Shown: positions 27,238-36,168 of the stretch, one piece after another | How the letters are laid out: each line of letters opens with the position of its first letter | Position numbering within the stretch: position 1 is the stretch's first letter | Assembly: GCA_029263195.1 (NCBI GenBank) | Contig: JAJCXX010000031.1 | Location: 1 to 56,225, forward strand | Length of the DNA: 56,225 bases | Reading direction: 5' to 3' | From: Acidimicrobiales bacterium | GTDB taxonomy: Bacteria > Actinomycetota > Acidimicrobiia > Acidimicrobiales > Aldehydirespiratoraceae | The notes under the pieces: model-generated | What the model was told of the DNA's origin: nothing | Database searches by the model: none | The model's input: the letters and a program-made list of their open reading frames with translations, nothing else | Made by a program: the position numbers and the translations under genes

Positions 27238-28180
27238 GATCATTGGCTCCCACGAGATCGAGGTACGTGTCTTCGAGGCTGCGGCGGGTCGGCCGGAAGT
27301 CTGTGACGTGAGCACCGTGTTCGACGAAGGCCCTCAGCAGACCGTGTTCGGCATGCTGGCGGTCGTTCACCGTGATCTCGATCCGTCCGTCGGAACCCAG
27401 CTCGATCGAGTCGACCCACGGGGCTGTGCGCAGCAGATCGACCGCGCCGTGTTTAGCCCCGTCGATGCCGACGGAATAGATCGCGGTCGATCCGATCAGG
27501 AACGAGTCGACCGGGCCCGCTGCGACGATCGCCCCGTGATCGATGATCGCGATCTGATCGGCGATTCGTTCGACGTCGTCGAGGATGTGGGTCGAGTAGA
27601 GGATGGTCGCGTGTTCGCGGAGCCGATCGAGCAGGTCGAGCACCTCGTGGCGACCTTCCGGGTCGAGACCCGAAGAAGGCTCGTCGAGAATCAGCACGTC
27701 GGGCCGGCCGACCCATGCCTCGGCCACCCCAAGACGTTGCCGCTCGCCGCCCGAGAGCTTGCGGACCCGCCGGTCGGCCAGGTGGCCGAGACCTGCCAGT
27801 TCGATCGTGTCATCGACCTGTTCGTGCAGTTCTCGTCGCGATAGATCGAGGTAACGCCGTGCCGTGAAGGCGAGCACATCGCGCACGGTGAGATGCCGCC
27901 AGTACGACACGTCTTGGGGCAGGTAGCCGATCACCGCTCGGGCCTGCATGCTCTCGCGGGCGACGTCGTGGCCCATTACCGATGCCGAGCCGCCGCTCGC
28001 GTGTAGCAGCCCCACGAGGACCTTCATCGTCGTGGTCTTACCGGCACCGTTCGGGCCCAGAAACCCGAACACCGAGTTCAGTGGCACCGACAGGTCGACC
28101 GAGCGGAGTACCTCGGTACGTCCGAATCGTTTGCGGAGGCCGCGCACGTCGATCGCAGGGGCCTGGAGCCGCTCAGTCAT
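27230..28180 (-). CDS. ABC transporter ATPase (pair A)
   Basis: 316 residues: Walker A GPNGAGKTTT, signature LSGGERQRLGVAEAW, Walker B VLILDEPSSGLDPEG and His in YSTHILDD, with a C-terminal extension like that of pair B. The ATG at 28180 overlaps the lipoprotein stop in an ATGA overlap, which decides the start over an ATG two codons earlier. This couples a surface lipoprotein to two export-type ABC modules. Confidence 0.92.
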   Translation of the reverse strand: MTERLQAPAIDVRGLRKRFGRTEVLRSVDLSVPLNSVFGFLGPNGAGKTTTMKVLVGLLHASGGSASVMGHDVARESMQARAVIGYLPQDVSYWRHLTVRDVLAFTARRYLDLSRRELHEQVDDTIELAGLGHLADRRVRKLSGGERQRLGVAEAWVGRPDVLILDEPSSGLDPEGRHEVLDLLDRLREHATILYSTHILDDVERIADQIAIIDHGAIVAAGPVDSFLIGSTAIYSVGIDGAKHGAVDLLRTAPWVDSIELGSDGRIEITVNDRQHAEHGLLRAFVEHGAHVTDFRPTRRSLEDTYLDLVGANDHG

Positions 28181-30495
28181 GAGCAATCCTCCAGTTCCGG
28201 CACGTCGACGATCGTGTCACCCGAGATCTCGACCTCGAACGCCGCGCAGAGCTTCTTGCTTTCGTCGCCCTCGTGAAATACCCAGGCCCGAACGTCGTAT
28301 GCCCCGGCGGCCAGCACCGTGAGCGGCAACTTCGAATCGTCGGCCGGCGGGCCGGGCCTCGAGTCTCCCGAGATGGGTTGAAGACCAGTCAGCCAGAACG
28401 GGTCGAGGCAGCTCGGTTGACCGATCGGTGGAAGGCGGCCGATCGGGACCTCGATCGGCCGGGATTCGAGTTGCTCGGGCTCCTCGTTTTCGGGTACGAG
28501 CCGGACACAGCTGGCTCCTGTCGGGAACACCTGCTCGCGCCCCACCTCGTTGATGGTGGTGCCGGCGGGTAGCACCACCACCCGGAACTCGACGTGACCG
28601 CCCATCTTCGAGATCTCCGGTGGTATCCGGTGGTCGGGGAGGCGCACTTTCAGGGTGCCTGCACCGGGTTCCGACGCAGAAACCGGCTCGGAATAGCGCC
28701 AGTCGTCGGGGCCGATCGCGATCTGAGTCGCATCACAGGGAGGTATTGCGGGAATTCGAACGTAGGTGTCACCCGATACGGTCATGTCGATCGCCAGGCA
28801 ATGGGTCGGCTCAGGCAATGGGCCGTCGCCTTGGATCAGCCCTTCGTACTGTGCCGCGACGAGTGTGTAGGCGCCGGCGTCGATCGGATCGCCACCGCCG
28901 TGGAATTCGCATGGAGAATCTCCCGCCTCCTCGGCTCGTGTAGCCAGCCGCCAGGCCCACGGGACTGATCGCCTACCCTCTTCCTGGGCCTCGACTCCCC
29001 ACGGGTCGCGGTCGATCGAGTTGCACATGCCGGCTTCGAACTGCTCGATGTTCTCGAAGTCGGCGTAGGTCGAGCCGAGCGGCCCAACCGCCACGATCAG
29101 GTAATGACCTGCCGCTCCGGTGATCTCCGGGAACTCCACGTCGATCGCCCCGGGCCCACCCGCATTGGAGCAGTTGCGACCGTGCCACTGCTCGATCTCT
29201 TGGAGAGCCCGGCCCCACACGGGTCGCTGCCCGGCCGGTCGCCGGAGCAGGTCGACGATTTCCTGGTGGAGGTAGTCGGGGAGCTCGGCGCCGTTGCGCC
29301 AAGCTTCGACGATCGACTCGATCTCGGCCTTGTCGTTCGGATATCGATCTGGATCTTCTCCGAAGTCGATCAGGGGGTATTCGGCGCCCCGAAACACCTC
29401 GAGCGCCCGTTCCATCGCTTCTGGCTGATTAGTCCACTCATGATCGAACTCGTAGCTTTCCCACAGGTCCCACCAGTCGAAGATCTCGGCCACCATCAGG
29501 CTCCAGACGGCCCGCAGATCATCGGGCATCAGCAGCGCGACGGCTTCGATCTCGCGCTCATTGTAAGCCAGCGCCCATGGGCCGTCCGGGCCTTCGTAAC
29601 GGTACTGACCATCGCCGAACTCGGACAGAAGGTTAAGGGCAACCACGCCACGAACGCAGTAGTCGCCACACCCGGTCTTGGACCACTCCTCGATCACTTC
29701 GACGGCCGCATCGGCGGCGTCGGCAGCCTCGACCGCCGCCTCGGGACTCCCGAAGGCTTCCGTAACGAGGTCGTCCGAGATGAGGTACTCGTCGAATTCG
29801 ACGGTGATGAGGACGTCGTATCGGGCGAAGTGGTAGTCGGCGAAGCTGTTCCAGTCGTCGGCGATCTCCGGGGGAACGACGCCATTCGCCTGGGCGATCA
29901 CGCTGGCCAGCTCTCTCTGCTGCCCTTTCAGCTCGACGCGCTGATTCTCCTCTGGGTCGTCCCGCTCGGGGCCGTCCATGTGCTTGGAGAGGCCGGACAG
30001 CGAGAGATTGATGTCGGTCCACAGTTGACAAAACGCCAGGGTGTCGGCGACGGTCTCACCACAGTTGAGTACCGACCACCGGTCGACGGCTTCAAACGCG
30101 GTCTCCTGACCGGCCGCAGCGCGCTCCACCTCGGCGATGCTGCCAAATGCTCCGATCATCATCGTTTCGGTGATGTCGTCGGGCTGGAAGCCGACCGAGT
30201 AGAGCAATTCGGTCATCTGGTCGTCCCACGCCACGATCGCGTCCCATTCGCCGGCCAGCTCGTCGGGGATGGACCCGGACGCTCCATCGCGGGCGTCAAG
30301 GTAGACGGTCAGAGTGGATTCATCGATGACCTCATCGGCATCGACCACCGACTTCATGTCGGCCCACGAGGCGCAGAACGAGACAGCCGCGCTGGTCGAT
30401 GCGTCATTGGTCTCGCGGGCCTCGCCACCACATGAGCCGAGCAGCAATGCGGCAACAACCACTGGCGCCACGGTCAGGCGAAACGATGCGCCCAT
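28177..30495 (-). CDS. large cysteine-bearing lipoprotein of unknown function
   Basis: 772 residues. The signal peptide ends in LLLGSC (lipid-anchored Cys22). The N-terminal 400 residues look like about three divergent repeats of a helical unit that opens with an FC-x-x-W type motif (FCASWADM, FCQLWTDI) and closes near a WS...CG motif (WSVLNCGE, WSKTGCGD). The C-terminal 300 residues look like three beta units, each ending near Cys (HYLIVAVG, AYTLVAAQ, AYDVRAWVF; ISGDTIVDVPELEDC). Paired cysteines suggest disulfides outside the membrane. I do not recognise the family. It heads the ABC operon, so it may be a substrate-binding, sensing or assembly partner. A duplicated 33-bp leader segment lies just upstream. 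Confidence 0.85.
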   Translation of the reverse strand: MGASFRLTVAPVVVAALLLGSCGGEARETNDASTSAAVSFCASWADMKSVVDADEVIDESTLTVYLDARDGASGSIPDELAGEWDAIVAWDDQMTELLYSVGFQPDDITETMMIGAFGSIAEVERAAAGQETAFEAVDRWSVLNCGETVADTLAFCQLWTDINLSLSGLSKHMDGPERDDPEENQRVELKGQQRELASVIAQANGVVPPEIADDWNSFADYHFARYDVLITVEFDEYLISDDLVTEAFGSPEAAVEAADAADAAVEVIEEWSKTGCGDYCVRGVVALNLLSEFGDGQYRYEGPDGPWALAYNEREIEAVALLMPDDLRAVWSLMVAEIFDWWDLWESYEFDHEWTNQPEAMERALEVFRGAEYPLIDFGEDPDRYPNDKAEIESIVEAWRNGAELPDYLHQEIVDLLRRPAGQRPVWGRALQEIEQWHGRNCSNAGGPGAIDVEFPEITGAAGHYLIVAVGPLGSTYADFENIEQFEAGMCNSIDRDPWGVEAQEEGRRSVPWAWRLATRAEEAGDSPCEFHGGGDPIDAGAYTLVAAQYEGLIQGDGPLPEPTHCLAIDMTVSGDTYVRIPAIPPCDATQIAIGPDDWRYSEPVSASEPGAGTLKVRLPDHRIPPEISKMGGHVEFRVVVLPAGTTINEVGREQVFPTGASCVRLVPENEEPEQLESRPIEVPIGRLPPIGQPSCLDPFWLTGLQPISGDSRPGPPADDSKLPLTVLAAGAYDVRAWVFHEGDESKKLCAAFEVEISGDTIVDVPELEDCS

Positions 30496-30503
30496 AGCTC
30501 AAC

Positions 30504-30576
30504 GATGTCACCTCCGCCCTCCTGCCGCTAGAGACGGATGTCACCTCCGCCCTCCTGCCGCTGGAGACGGATGTCA
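30504..30576. repeat. 33-bp tandem duplication upstream of the lipoprotein gene
   Basis: Two adjacent 33-bp units, 30504-30536 and 30537-30569, differ at one base (CTA against CTG), followed by the first 7 bases of a third (30570-30576). On the minus strand each unit carries GGAGG-type ribosome-binding sequence, and the unit nearest the gene ends 8 bp before its start codon. The unit length is a multiple of three. Confidence 0.9.
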
Positions 30577-30709
30577 TGTTGCGACCCCAATCGTTCACAG
30601 CATCGGGAAGATTGGGCCGAAACAATGTGCTTGACGCGAGAGCCTGCCGAGGGACGCAGCTCACCTCCATCGAACCCACGACGCCAGATCAGCGATTCGA
30701 AGCGAAGCT

Positions 30710-30715
30710 AGGGTC
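30710..30715 (+). promoter_or_regulatory. possible -10 box (TAGGGT) for the VOC gene
   Basis: TAGGGT lies 36 bp before the VOC start, giving a short leader that includes a GGAGGGAG ribosome-binding site. No good -35 was seen. Confidence 0.3.
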
Positions 30716-30751
30716 TGCTCAACTGCCATCAGGACATCGGAGGGAGAAGTC

Positions 30752-31111
30752 ATGGAGAAGGTGCTTGGTATTGGAGGACTGTTCTTCCGGGCCGACGATC
30801 CAGAGGGACTGGCCCAGTGGTATTTGGAACAGCTCGGCGTTTCGCTCGTACCTCAAGGAGCGAATGACGCGCCGTGGGTCAACGCAGAAGGGGTTACGGT
30901 CTTCGCTCCGTTCGCGAGAGACACCGACTATTTCGGTGCTGATCATCAGTTCATGGTCAATTTCAGGGTTCGTGATCTGGATGAGATGCTCGCTCAACTC
31001 GCCGATGCCGGTCACGAGGCCAGCCATCACAACACCATGGAGGGTGTTGGACGCTTCGCCCGAGTGCACGACCCGGAGGGCAACCCGATCGAGCTATGGC
31101 AACCCGCCTAA
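30752..31111 (+). CDS. small VOC family protein (glyoxalase-like)
   Basis: 119 residues, one VOC domain: GIGGLFFRADDPEGLAQWYLEQLGVSL at the start and VHDPEGNPIELWQP at the end, a very common pattern in stand-alone glyoxalase-like proteins. The metal-binding His of the first strand is not obvious (GIGGLFF), so catalysis is doubtful. GGAGGGAG precedes the ATG. Base composition looks less GC-rich than neighbouring genes, which suggests an accessory gene. Confidence 0.82.
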   Translation: MEKVLGIGGLFFRADDPEGLAQWYLEQLGVSLVPQGANDAPWVNAEGVTVFAPFARDTDYFGADHQFMVNFRVRDLDEMLAQLADAGHEASHHNTMEGVGRFARVHDPEGNPIELWQPA

Positions 31112-31262
31112 TTGCTCCGCATCACTGACCACGATCCGAACTGGCTGAAATACCCGGAGCCGGACTGGTGGTTCGGGAATGGTTGATGCGATCTCGATTG
31201 ACACGCTGGATGTTCTCGCGTCAAGGGCGCTGAACCGCCGATTCCGTACTCCCGGGTTGACG

Positions 31263-31268
31263 TACCCT
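31263..31268 (+). promoter_or_regulatory. -10 box of a leaderless promoter (TACCCT)
   Basis: TACCCT, 6 nt (CGTGCA), then the ATG at 31275. It supports a 91-residue product rather than the longer 123-residue frame from 31179. Confidence 0.5.
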
Positions 31269-31274
31269 CGTGCA

Positions 31275-31550
31275 ATGGGCGACAAGCCGAGGACGTTGAT
31301 TGACGGCATCTTCGATGACCTCATCGTGAGGTACGGATGGGGCATGTACGGCGACTCTTCGGAGCTTCGGAGGAATCCACCAGAGACCGTCGACCGTTTC
31401 GTGGACCAACTGCTGGCCATCGACGGCCGCCTGCCGGACCTCGTCACCCGAGCGGACCTCCGGCTCCTTCGCGAAACTGTGAATGACTGGGTGTTCGATC
31501 CGTCTGGTCGCGGCGAGAAGTCCGGGCTACCCCTCGTCGAGCGACCTTGA
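31275..31550 (+). CDS. hypothetical protein, 91 aa
   Basis: Small soluble protein with no family I recognise; probably helical, with a conserved-looking core WGMYGDSSELRRNPP and a charged C-terminus. The ATG at 31275 is chosen for the TACCCT box at leaderless spacing; an in-frame ATG at 31179 would add 32 residues. A 30-bp perfect palindrome begins inside its stop codon. It sits in a short patch of small genes between the lipoprotein operon and an acyl-CoA ligase. Confidence 0.6.
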   Translation: MGDKPRTLIDGIFDDLIVRYGWGMYGDSSELRRNPPETVDRFVDQLLAIDGRLPDLVTRADLRLLRETVNDWVFDPSGRGEKSGLPLVERP

Positions 31551-31578
31551 TGCTGATTCGGCATGCCGAATCAGCATC
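31549..31578. terminator. 30-bp perfect palindrome, probable terminator hairpin
   Basis: Every base of 31549-31578 matches its reverse complement (arms GATGCTGATTCGG and CCGAATCAGCATC around CATG). It starts on the second base of the TGA stop of the 91-aa gene. No T-run follows, so it would be an intrinsic terminator without a U-tract, an mRNA-stabilising hairpin or a protein-binding dyad. Confidence 0.6.
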
Positions 31579-31770
31579 GTGACGATCGTTCAGTGTCGGC
31601 ACACATTGGCGTGCGTCGCTCTAGCCGACGTCGTAGAAGCGGTATGCGATCGTGAGGTGAAGCCATCCCGGTCGGTGTTGCCGGATATGGCCGGCTGACG
31701 GAGCTGCCGGCCGTTTCGCACCGAACTCGGATCTCGGGGCACCTGGCCAATTCGTGAGCCGCGTCGGTTG

Positions 31771-31776
31771 TAGAGT
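31771..31776 (+). promoter_or_regulatory. -10 box of a leaderless promoter (TAGAGT)
   Basis: TAGAGT, 6 nt (CCGCGC), then the ATG of the small membrane protein. The gap before it (31579-31770) shows no other coding frame I can support. Confidence 0.55.
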
Positions 31777-31782
31777 CCGCGC

Positions 31783-32232
31783 ATGGCCCAGGGTAATTTG
31801 CGGTCGGCAGGAATTGCTCTCGGTGTCGTGGCTGTCGCGCCTCTGACGTGGTGGTTGACCTTTGCCATTCCGGACGAAGCTCCGCCCGAGGGTCTCCAGT
31901 ACGCCGACTACCTCTTGAACCCGCCCAATCTCACCGGCCGTGAACGGTTGGGTGTTGGTTTGGTATCGCTGATTGCCGTTGTCGGGGGTGCACTGCTCCT
32001 GGTTGATGGCATCAGATCGCGCCGGTTCGCTCGTGGCTGGGTCGGCGTGGTGGTTCCGACTGCCGGCATCGCTGTCTGTACGGGATTTACCTACGGCATG
32101 GTGACCAAGGCGGTGTCCGGAGCCAACATCGGCGGGAGCATGCTGATTGTGGTCAGCTTTGCGGTCGTACTAGTGCTAATCCGACGCTCGCTCTCATGCG
32201 CTGATCGCCTCCGGTCTCGCCCGATTCGCTGA
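31783..32232 (+). CDS. small integral membrane protein of unknown function
   Basis: 149 residues with four hydrophobic segments (about 9-28, 58-76, 85-104 and 115-133). No known motif. Probably leaderless. It is convergent with the acyl-CoA ligase gene; the 94 bp between them contain only a weak 6-bp-arm hairpin candidate. Confidence 0.7.
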   Translation: MAQGNLRSAGIALGVVAVAPLTWWLTFAIPDEAPPEGLQYADYLLNPPNLTGRERLGVGLVSLIAVVGGALLLVDGIRSRRFARGWVGVVVPTAGIAVCTGFTYGMVTKAVSGANIGGSMLIVVSFAVVLVLIRRSLSCADRLRSRPIR

Positions 32233-32326
32233 ACACTCTGAAGAGGTCACGCGTCGGCTCCAAGGACTCACCCGACATTGACGATTGAGCCTGCAGCAGG
32301 AGCGCCGTCTCACCCTGCTCGACTGG

Positions 32327-33886
32327 TCAGATCGACTTCTCGTGACCCTCCCAATAGGGATCACGCAGACGGCGCTTGTAGAGCTTGCCGTTGGGGTCAC
32401 GAGGCATCTCGGTGGTGTAGTCCACCGAGCGAGGCAGCTTCTGTTTCGCCACCTGCGTGCCCAGCCAGGTCATGATCGTTTGGGTGGTCGTGTCGGATGG
32501 CTGCCACCCCTCACGCAGTTCGATCACTGCCTTGATCTCCTCGCCGACATCAGCGTTGGGGACACCGAACACGGCCACATCGCCGACGGCATCGTGCTGC
32601 GCCAGCGCCCCTTCGATCTCGGCGGGGTAGATGTTGACGCCACCCACGATGATCATGTCGTTGGCCCGGTCGTTGAGGTAGAGGTAACCCTCATCGTCGA
32701 GGTAGCCGACATCGCCGACGGTGAAGAATCCCCTCAATCTGGAGCTGAGGGTCTTGTCCTTGTCGCCCTTGTATTCGAACAGGTTGCCCGGCATCTTCAT
32801 GTAGATCGTGCCGCTCTCATACGCCGGCAAGTCGTCGCCGTTGTCGTCGACCACGATCACCTCCGCTCCGGGCCACGGACGTCCGACGGTGCCCGGGTGG
32901 GCGAGCCAGTCGGCGGCACCCACGTAGGTGCCGCCTCCTTCGGTCGCGGCGTAGTACTCCCAGATGGTGTCGCCCCACCATTCGATCATCCGGCGTTTGG
33001 TGTCCACCGGGCACGGCGCCGCGGCATGAACCATCCGGCGCAGCGACGACACGTCGTAACGGGCCCGAGTGCTGTCGGGCAGGTGCAGCAGCCGGTTGAA
33101 CATCGTTGGAACCATGTGGGAGTGGGTGACGCTGCACCGGTCGATCCGTTCGAGAGCGCCCTCGGCCGTCCATTGGTCCATCAGCACGACGGTGTGGCCC
33201 ATGTGGAGCGACATCGTGGTCCAGTTGTTGACCGCCGTGTGGTAGAGCGGAGCCTGGGTGAGCTGCACGTTGTCGTCGTGGGGCAAAGTGCCGAAAAGCA
33301 TGAACAGGCCACCCGCCGCGGCCCCGGCCTCGTCGGGCCCGCGCTGGTCGAGCGCTCGCCTCACCCCCTTGGGCCGCCCGGTCGTGCCCGATGTGTAGAA
33401 CATGTACGAACCGGTGGCGAGAATCTCAGGGCGTTCTCCGGTCTGACCGTCGATCAGGTCGTCGAAAGGCCTGAAGCCCTCCACCTCCCCCACCGAGAAC
33501 CGATTCTCGGTCGGGGTCACACAATCCTCGAGAACTCTCACCGCTTCGTCCGCGAACTGATCGCTGACGATCAACGCCTTGGTGTCGGAGTCGTTGACGA
33601 TGTAGGCGATCTCCGGCCCGACCAAGTGCCAGTTGACCGTCGTGACATAGAGACCGCTCTGGAACGCTGCCAGGCACACCGCCACCTGTTCGAGACCGTT
33701 GGGCAGCAGCGTGGTGACCTGATCGCCGGGGCCGAGGCCCGCCGCGGCCAGACCCTTCGCGATCCGGTTGGTGAGTCCGTAGAGCTCTCCGTAGGTGACC
33801 TCGCGATAGTCGGGCTCGATGATCGCCACATGACCGGGATCGGTCTCTGCGATCTTCCAGAACCCCTTCACATCGGTGTCGGCCAT
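32327..33886 (-). CDS. acyl-CoA synthetase (FadD-like AMP-forming ligase)
   Basis: 519 residues: P-loop-like FYTSGTTGRPKGV, Y-x-A-T-E motif EYYAATEGGG, adenylation GFFTVGDVGYLDDEGYLYL and C-terminal PRDPNGKLYKRRL with the catalytic Lys. It should activate a carboxylic acid to its CoA thioester through an acyl-adenylate. The chain is not predictable; several other acyl-CoA genes are nearby (enoyl-CoA hydratase, thioesterase-like, a second ligase). Confidence 0.9.
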   Translation of the reverse strand: MADTDVKGFWKIAETDPGHVAIIEPDYREVTYGELYGLTNRIAKGLAAAGLGPGDQVTTLLPNGLEQVAVCLAAFQSGLYVTTVNWHLVGPEIAYIVNDSDTKALIVSDQFADEAVRVLEDCVTPTENRFSVGEVEGFRPFDDLIDGQTGERPEILATGSYMFYTSGTTGRPKGVRRALDQRGPDEAGAAAGGLFMLFGTLPHDDNVQLTQAPLYHTAVNNWTTMSLHMGHTVVLMDQWTAEGALERIDRCSVTHSHMVPTMFNRLLHLPDSTRARYDVSSLRRMVHAAAPCPVDTKRRMIEWWGDTIWEYYAATEGGGTYVGAADWLAHPGTVGRPWPGAEVIVVDDNGDDLPAYESGTIYMKMPGNLFEYKGDKDKTLSSRLRGFFTVGDVGYLDDEGYLYLNDRANDMIIVGGVNIYPAEIEGALAQHDAVGDVAVFGVPNADVGEEIKAVIELREGWQPSDTTTQTIMTWLGTQVAKQKLPRSVDYTTEMPRDPNGKLYKRRLRDPYWEGHEKSI

Positions 33887-33964
33887 GTCAGATGATCGAC
33901 AATCCGAAGTGGACGCGCCAATCAGCCGAGTGAATGTGTTCGCCGTCGGAGACGACGAACGGGA

Positions 33965-34225
33965 TCAGACGACCGGCTCGACCGGGTTGATGGCGGTGAG
34001 CTCGAACATGTCGAGCTGTTCGGTCCACCACGAGGCGGGAACCATGTTCTTGCCGGGCAGGTCGGCCAGTGCCGAATCGACGAGTTCGACAACATCGGTG
34101 CGCTGAGCGGCCTCGAGACGAAGATCCAGCAGCGAATCCATGATCCGCGCCCGGCTCAGCACGTCGCCATCGATGGCTTCGCGCATCAGGTGAATGATGG
34201 CTTCGAGATCTCGCATGTCAGTCAC
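33965..34225 (-). CDS. hypothetical protein, 86 aa
   Basis: Small acidic, probably helical protein (MRDLEAIIHLMREAIDGDVLSRARIMDSLLDLR...). I recognise no family. GGAG about 5 nt before the GTG start supports translation. It lies 78 bp upstream of the acyl-CoA ligase gene on the same strand and may share its transcript. The 174 bp upstream (34226-34399) show no further gene. Confidence 0.62.
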   Translation of the reverse strand: MTDMRDLEAIIHLMREAIDGDVLSRARIMDSLLDLRLEAAQRTDVVELVDSALADLPGKNMVPASWWTEQLDMFELTAINPVEPVV

Positions 34226-34399
34226 AACGCCTCCAAGAGGAAGAGTGTTCCGAGGGAACCAGTGGCATTTGTCATATCAGGTTGGATCTGGGACAGGCTC
34301 ACGAGGAGTCGGTCCCGGTGGAACCACGGTACCGCATCGAATCAGGGTTCGGGGCACATTCCATCGGCCGGGCGGCCCAATTTTTCACCAACGGCCCCA

Positions 34400-36040
34400 C
34401 TATCCCCGTAGCGATTCGAGCCAGCCGTCGGCTGCTTCGAGTCGCCGCCTGAGCGAACGTTCGTCGGCTTCGGCGACCCGTTCGACTCCCGAGCGTCGGT
34501 TGAGGTCGGCGTTGACCGAACGATGGTCGAGGCCGGTTGATCTCACCAGCTCGACGACCCGATCGGCGTTCCACTGCCGAAGCTCCTTCTTTCGGGCATG
34601 TCGTGTCCGGAGATCCCCGAGAGTCGAGCGGGCATCGGGTTGACGTTCGGGCAGCGGTGGTGCCGGCGGAAGATCAACCGGTTGGCCCGACAGATCGTCA
34701 GCCGCCGCCACCAGGTCTTCGTGGGGGTCGATTCCGTCGTCGGCGGCTGCCGCCACCGCTACCGACGACAACGCCTCGAACAGCGACGGCTGCGCTTCGA
34801 TACGAACGGCCCGGCTCAGATCGTCGAGCACCGATCCGTCCTGCGAACCCGATTCGATTCGTTTCGCGATGCTGTGGTGACGCTGCTCGGCGATGGTTCC
34901 GGCATGGAGACGAAGACGAATGTCGTCGGGGATGAAGTAGTAGGCCTTCTGGGAGGCCTGACCGGGAACCCAACGGGCGATTCGGCCGACAGCCTGACGG
35001 AAGAACAGCGATGTGAGGGTCGTGGTGGCATGTACCGCAACCCGGAGCCGAGGGATGTCGACCCCCTCGCTGATCATCCTCACCGCCACGATCCAAGGGG
35101 TTGTTCCCTCGGCGAATCGGTCGATCACCGCCGAGGCTCGGGGGTCGTCGGAGAGGGCAACCAGAGGTTCCTCTCCGGTGCGCTTCTTCAGCATCGCCGC
35201 CACGCCACGAGCATGGTCCTGATCGATCGCTATGACCAAACCGCCGGCGCCTGGAGAAGCCTTGCGGATGCGGCGAAGTTGGTGGTCGGCTCGGGTGAGA
35301 ACGGTCGGAAGCCACTCCCCTTCCACGCTCAGCGCCGTGCGAAGCCGAGCCCCTCGATCGTCGGCGTCGATGTCGTCGGCGAAGCCGGCCTCCTTGTGGG
35401 AACCATCGGAGGAGATCCACTCCATGTGGCCGTCGAACCGGGGGAAGAACACCGGCCGCACCACACCACCGTCGATCAGGGCGCGGCCGTAGTCGTATTC
35501 GTAGTCGGCCACTGCGTCGCCATGATCGCCGAGGGTGTAGTTGACGAAGGGGATCGGCAGGTCGTCGGAACGAAACGGGGTCCCCGACAACAGCAATCGA
35601 CAACCCGTCTCTTCGAACGCCTCGGCCACACCCTCCCCCCACGCTCGGTCTCCTCCGGCGTGGTGGATCTCATCCAGAACGACCAGGCCGCCTCGGGCGA
35701 GCGAACGCAACGCCGAAGACGAGGTGGATGCCTGGGCGTAGGTCACGACTATCCCGTGCATGTCGGACGGGATCGATCGGGTGGAGGCATCCCACTCCGG
35801 CTCGAGATGCAGCCCCATGTCCAACGCGGCGCGAGCCCACTGATGCTTGAGGTGGCTGGTGGGGGCCACGATCACCAGCGGCAGACGCTCCCCGAGCAGC
35901 CAGTGACGGGCGGCGGTGAGAGCAAACGTGGTCTTGCCGGCTCCCGGGCAGGCCACGGCGAGAAAGTCGGGTCGACCGTGGGCGAGAAACGCACCAAGCG
36001 CTTCGTGTTGCCATCGTCGCAGTGTGATGCTGCGTTTCAT
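34400..36040 (-). CDS. DEAD/DEAH-box superfamily 2 helicase
   Basis: 546 residues: Walker A ACPGAGKTTFAL, motif II VVLDEIHHAGG (DEIH), motif III LLLSGTPFRSDD and motif VI RQAVGRIARW in the second RecA-like domain. Domain 1 is about 1-210 and domain 2 about 220-400; the C-terminal 140 residues are charged and helical with no recognised domain. It resembles the RAD25/XPB-like branch, but no nuclease domain is visible. The ATG at 36040 is preferred because the helicase fold starts there; an in-frame ATG at 36145 adds 35 residues. Confidence 0.88.
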   Translation of the reverse strand: MKRSITLRRWQHEALGAFLAHGRPDFLAVACPGAGKTTFALTAARHWLLGERLPLVIVAPTSHLKHQWARAALDMGLHLEPEWDASTRSIPSDMHGIVVTYAQASTSSSALRSLARGGLVVLDEIHHAGGDRAWGEGVAEAFEETGCRLLLSGTPFRSDDLPIPFVNYTLGDHGDAVADYEYDYGRALIDGGVVRPVFFPRFDGHMEWISSDGSHKEAGFADDIDADDRGARLRTALSVEGEWLPTVLTRADHQLRRIRKASPGAGGLVIAIDQDHARGVAAMLKKRTGEEPLVALSDDPRASAVIDRFAEGTTPWIVAVRMISEGVDIPRLRVAVHATTTLTSLFFRQAVGRIARWVPGQASQKAYYFIPDDIRLRLHAGTIAEQRHHSIAKRIESGSQDGSVLDDLSRAVRIEAQPSLFEALSSVAVAAAADDGIDPHEDLVAAADDLSGQPVDLPPAPPLPERQPDARSTLGDLRTRHARKKELRQWNADRVVELVRSTGLDHRSVNADLNRRSGVERVAEADERSLRRRLEAADGWLESLRG

Positions 36041-36168
36041 CCCGACAAGGGCCGTTGGTGGGTCAGGACGGGCAAGACCTGCGACGTTATCGACCACGAA
36101 TGCAGCCGCCACGGCCCAACCGATATAGCGTCGAATCCAGTCCACCAGAACCGAGACACACCCGATAC

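Noticed and set aside
29104-30435. 443-codon open frame on the plus strand
   Set aside because: Antisense to the lipoprotein gene, which has a signal peptide, lipobox and operon coupling.
32233-32326. Terminator between the membrane protein and acyl-CoA ligase genes
   Set aside because: Only 6-bp arms with a 13-nt loop (AGCAGG/CCTGCT) were found, too weak to call.
32285-33895. 536-codon open frame on the plus strand
   Set aside because: Antisense to an acyl-CoA ligase with all catalytic motifs.
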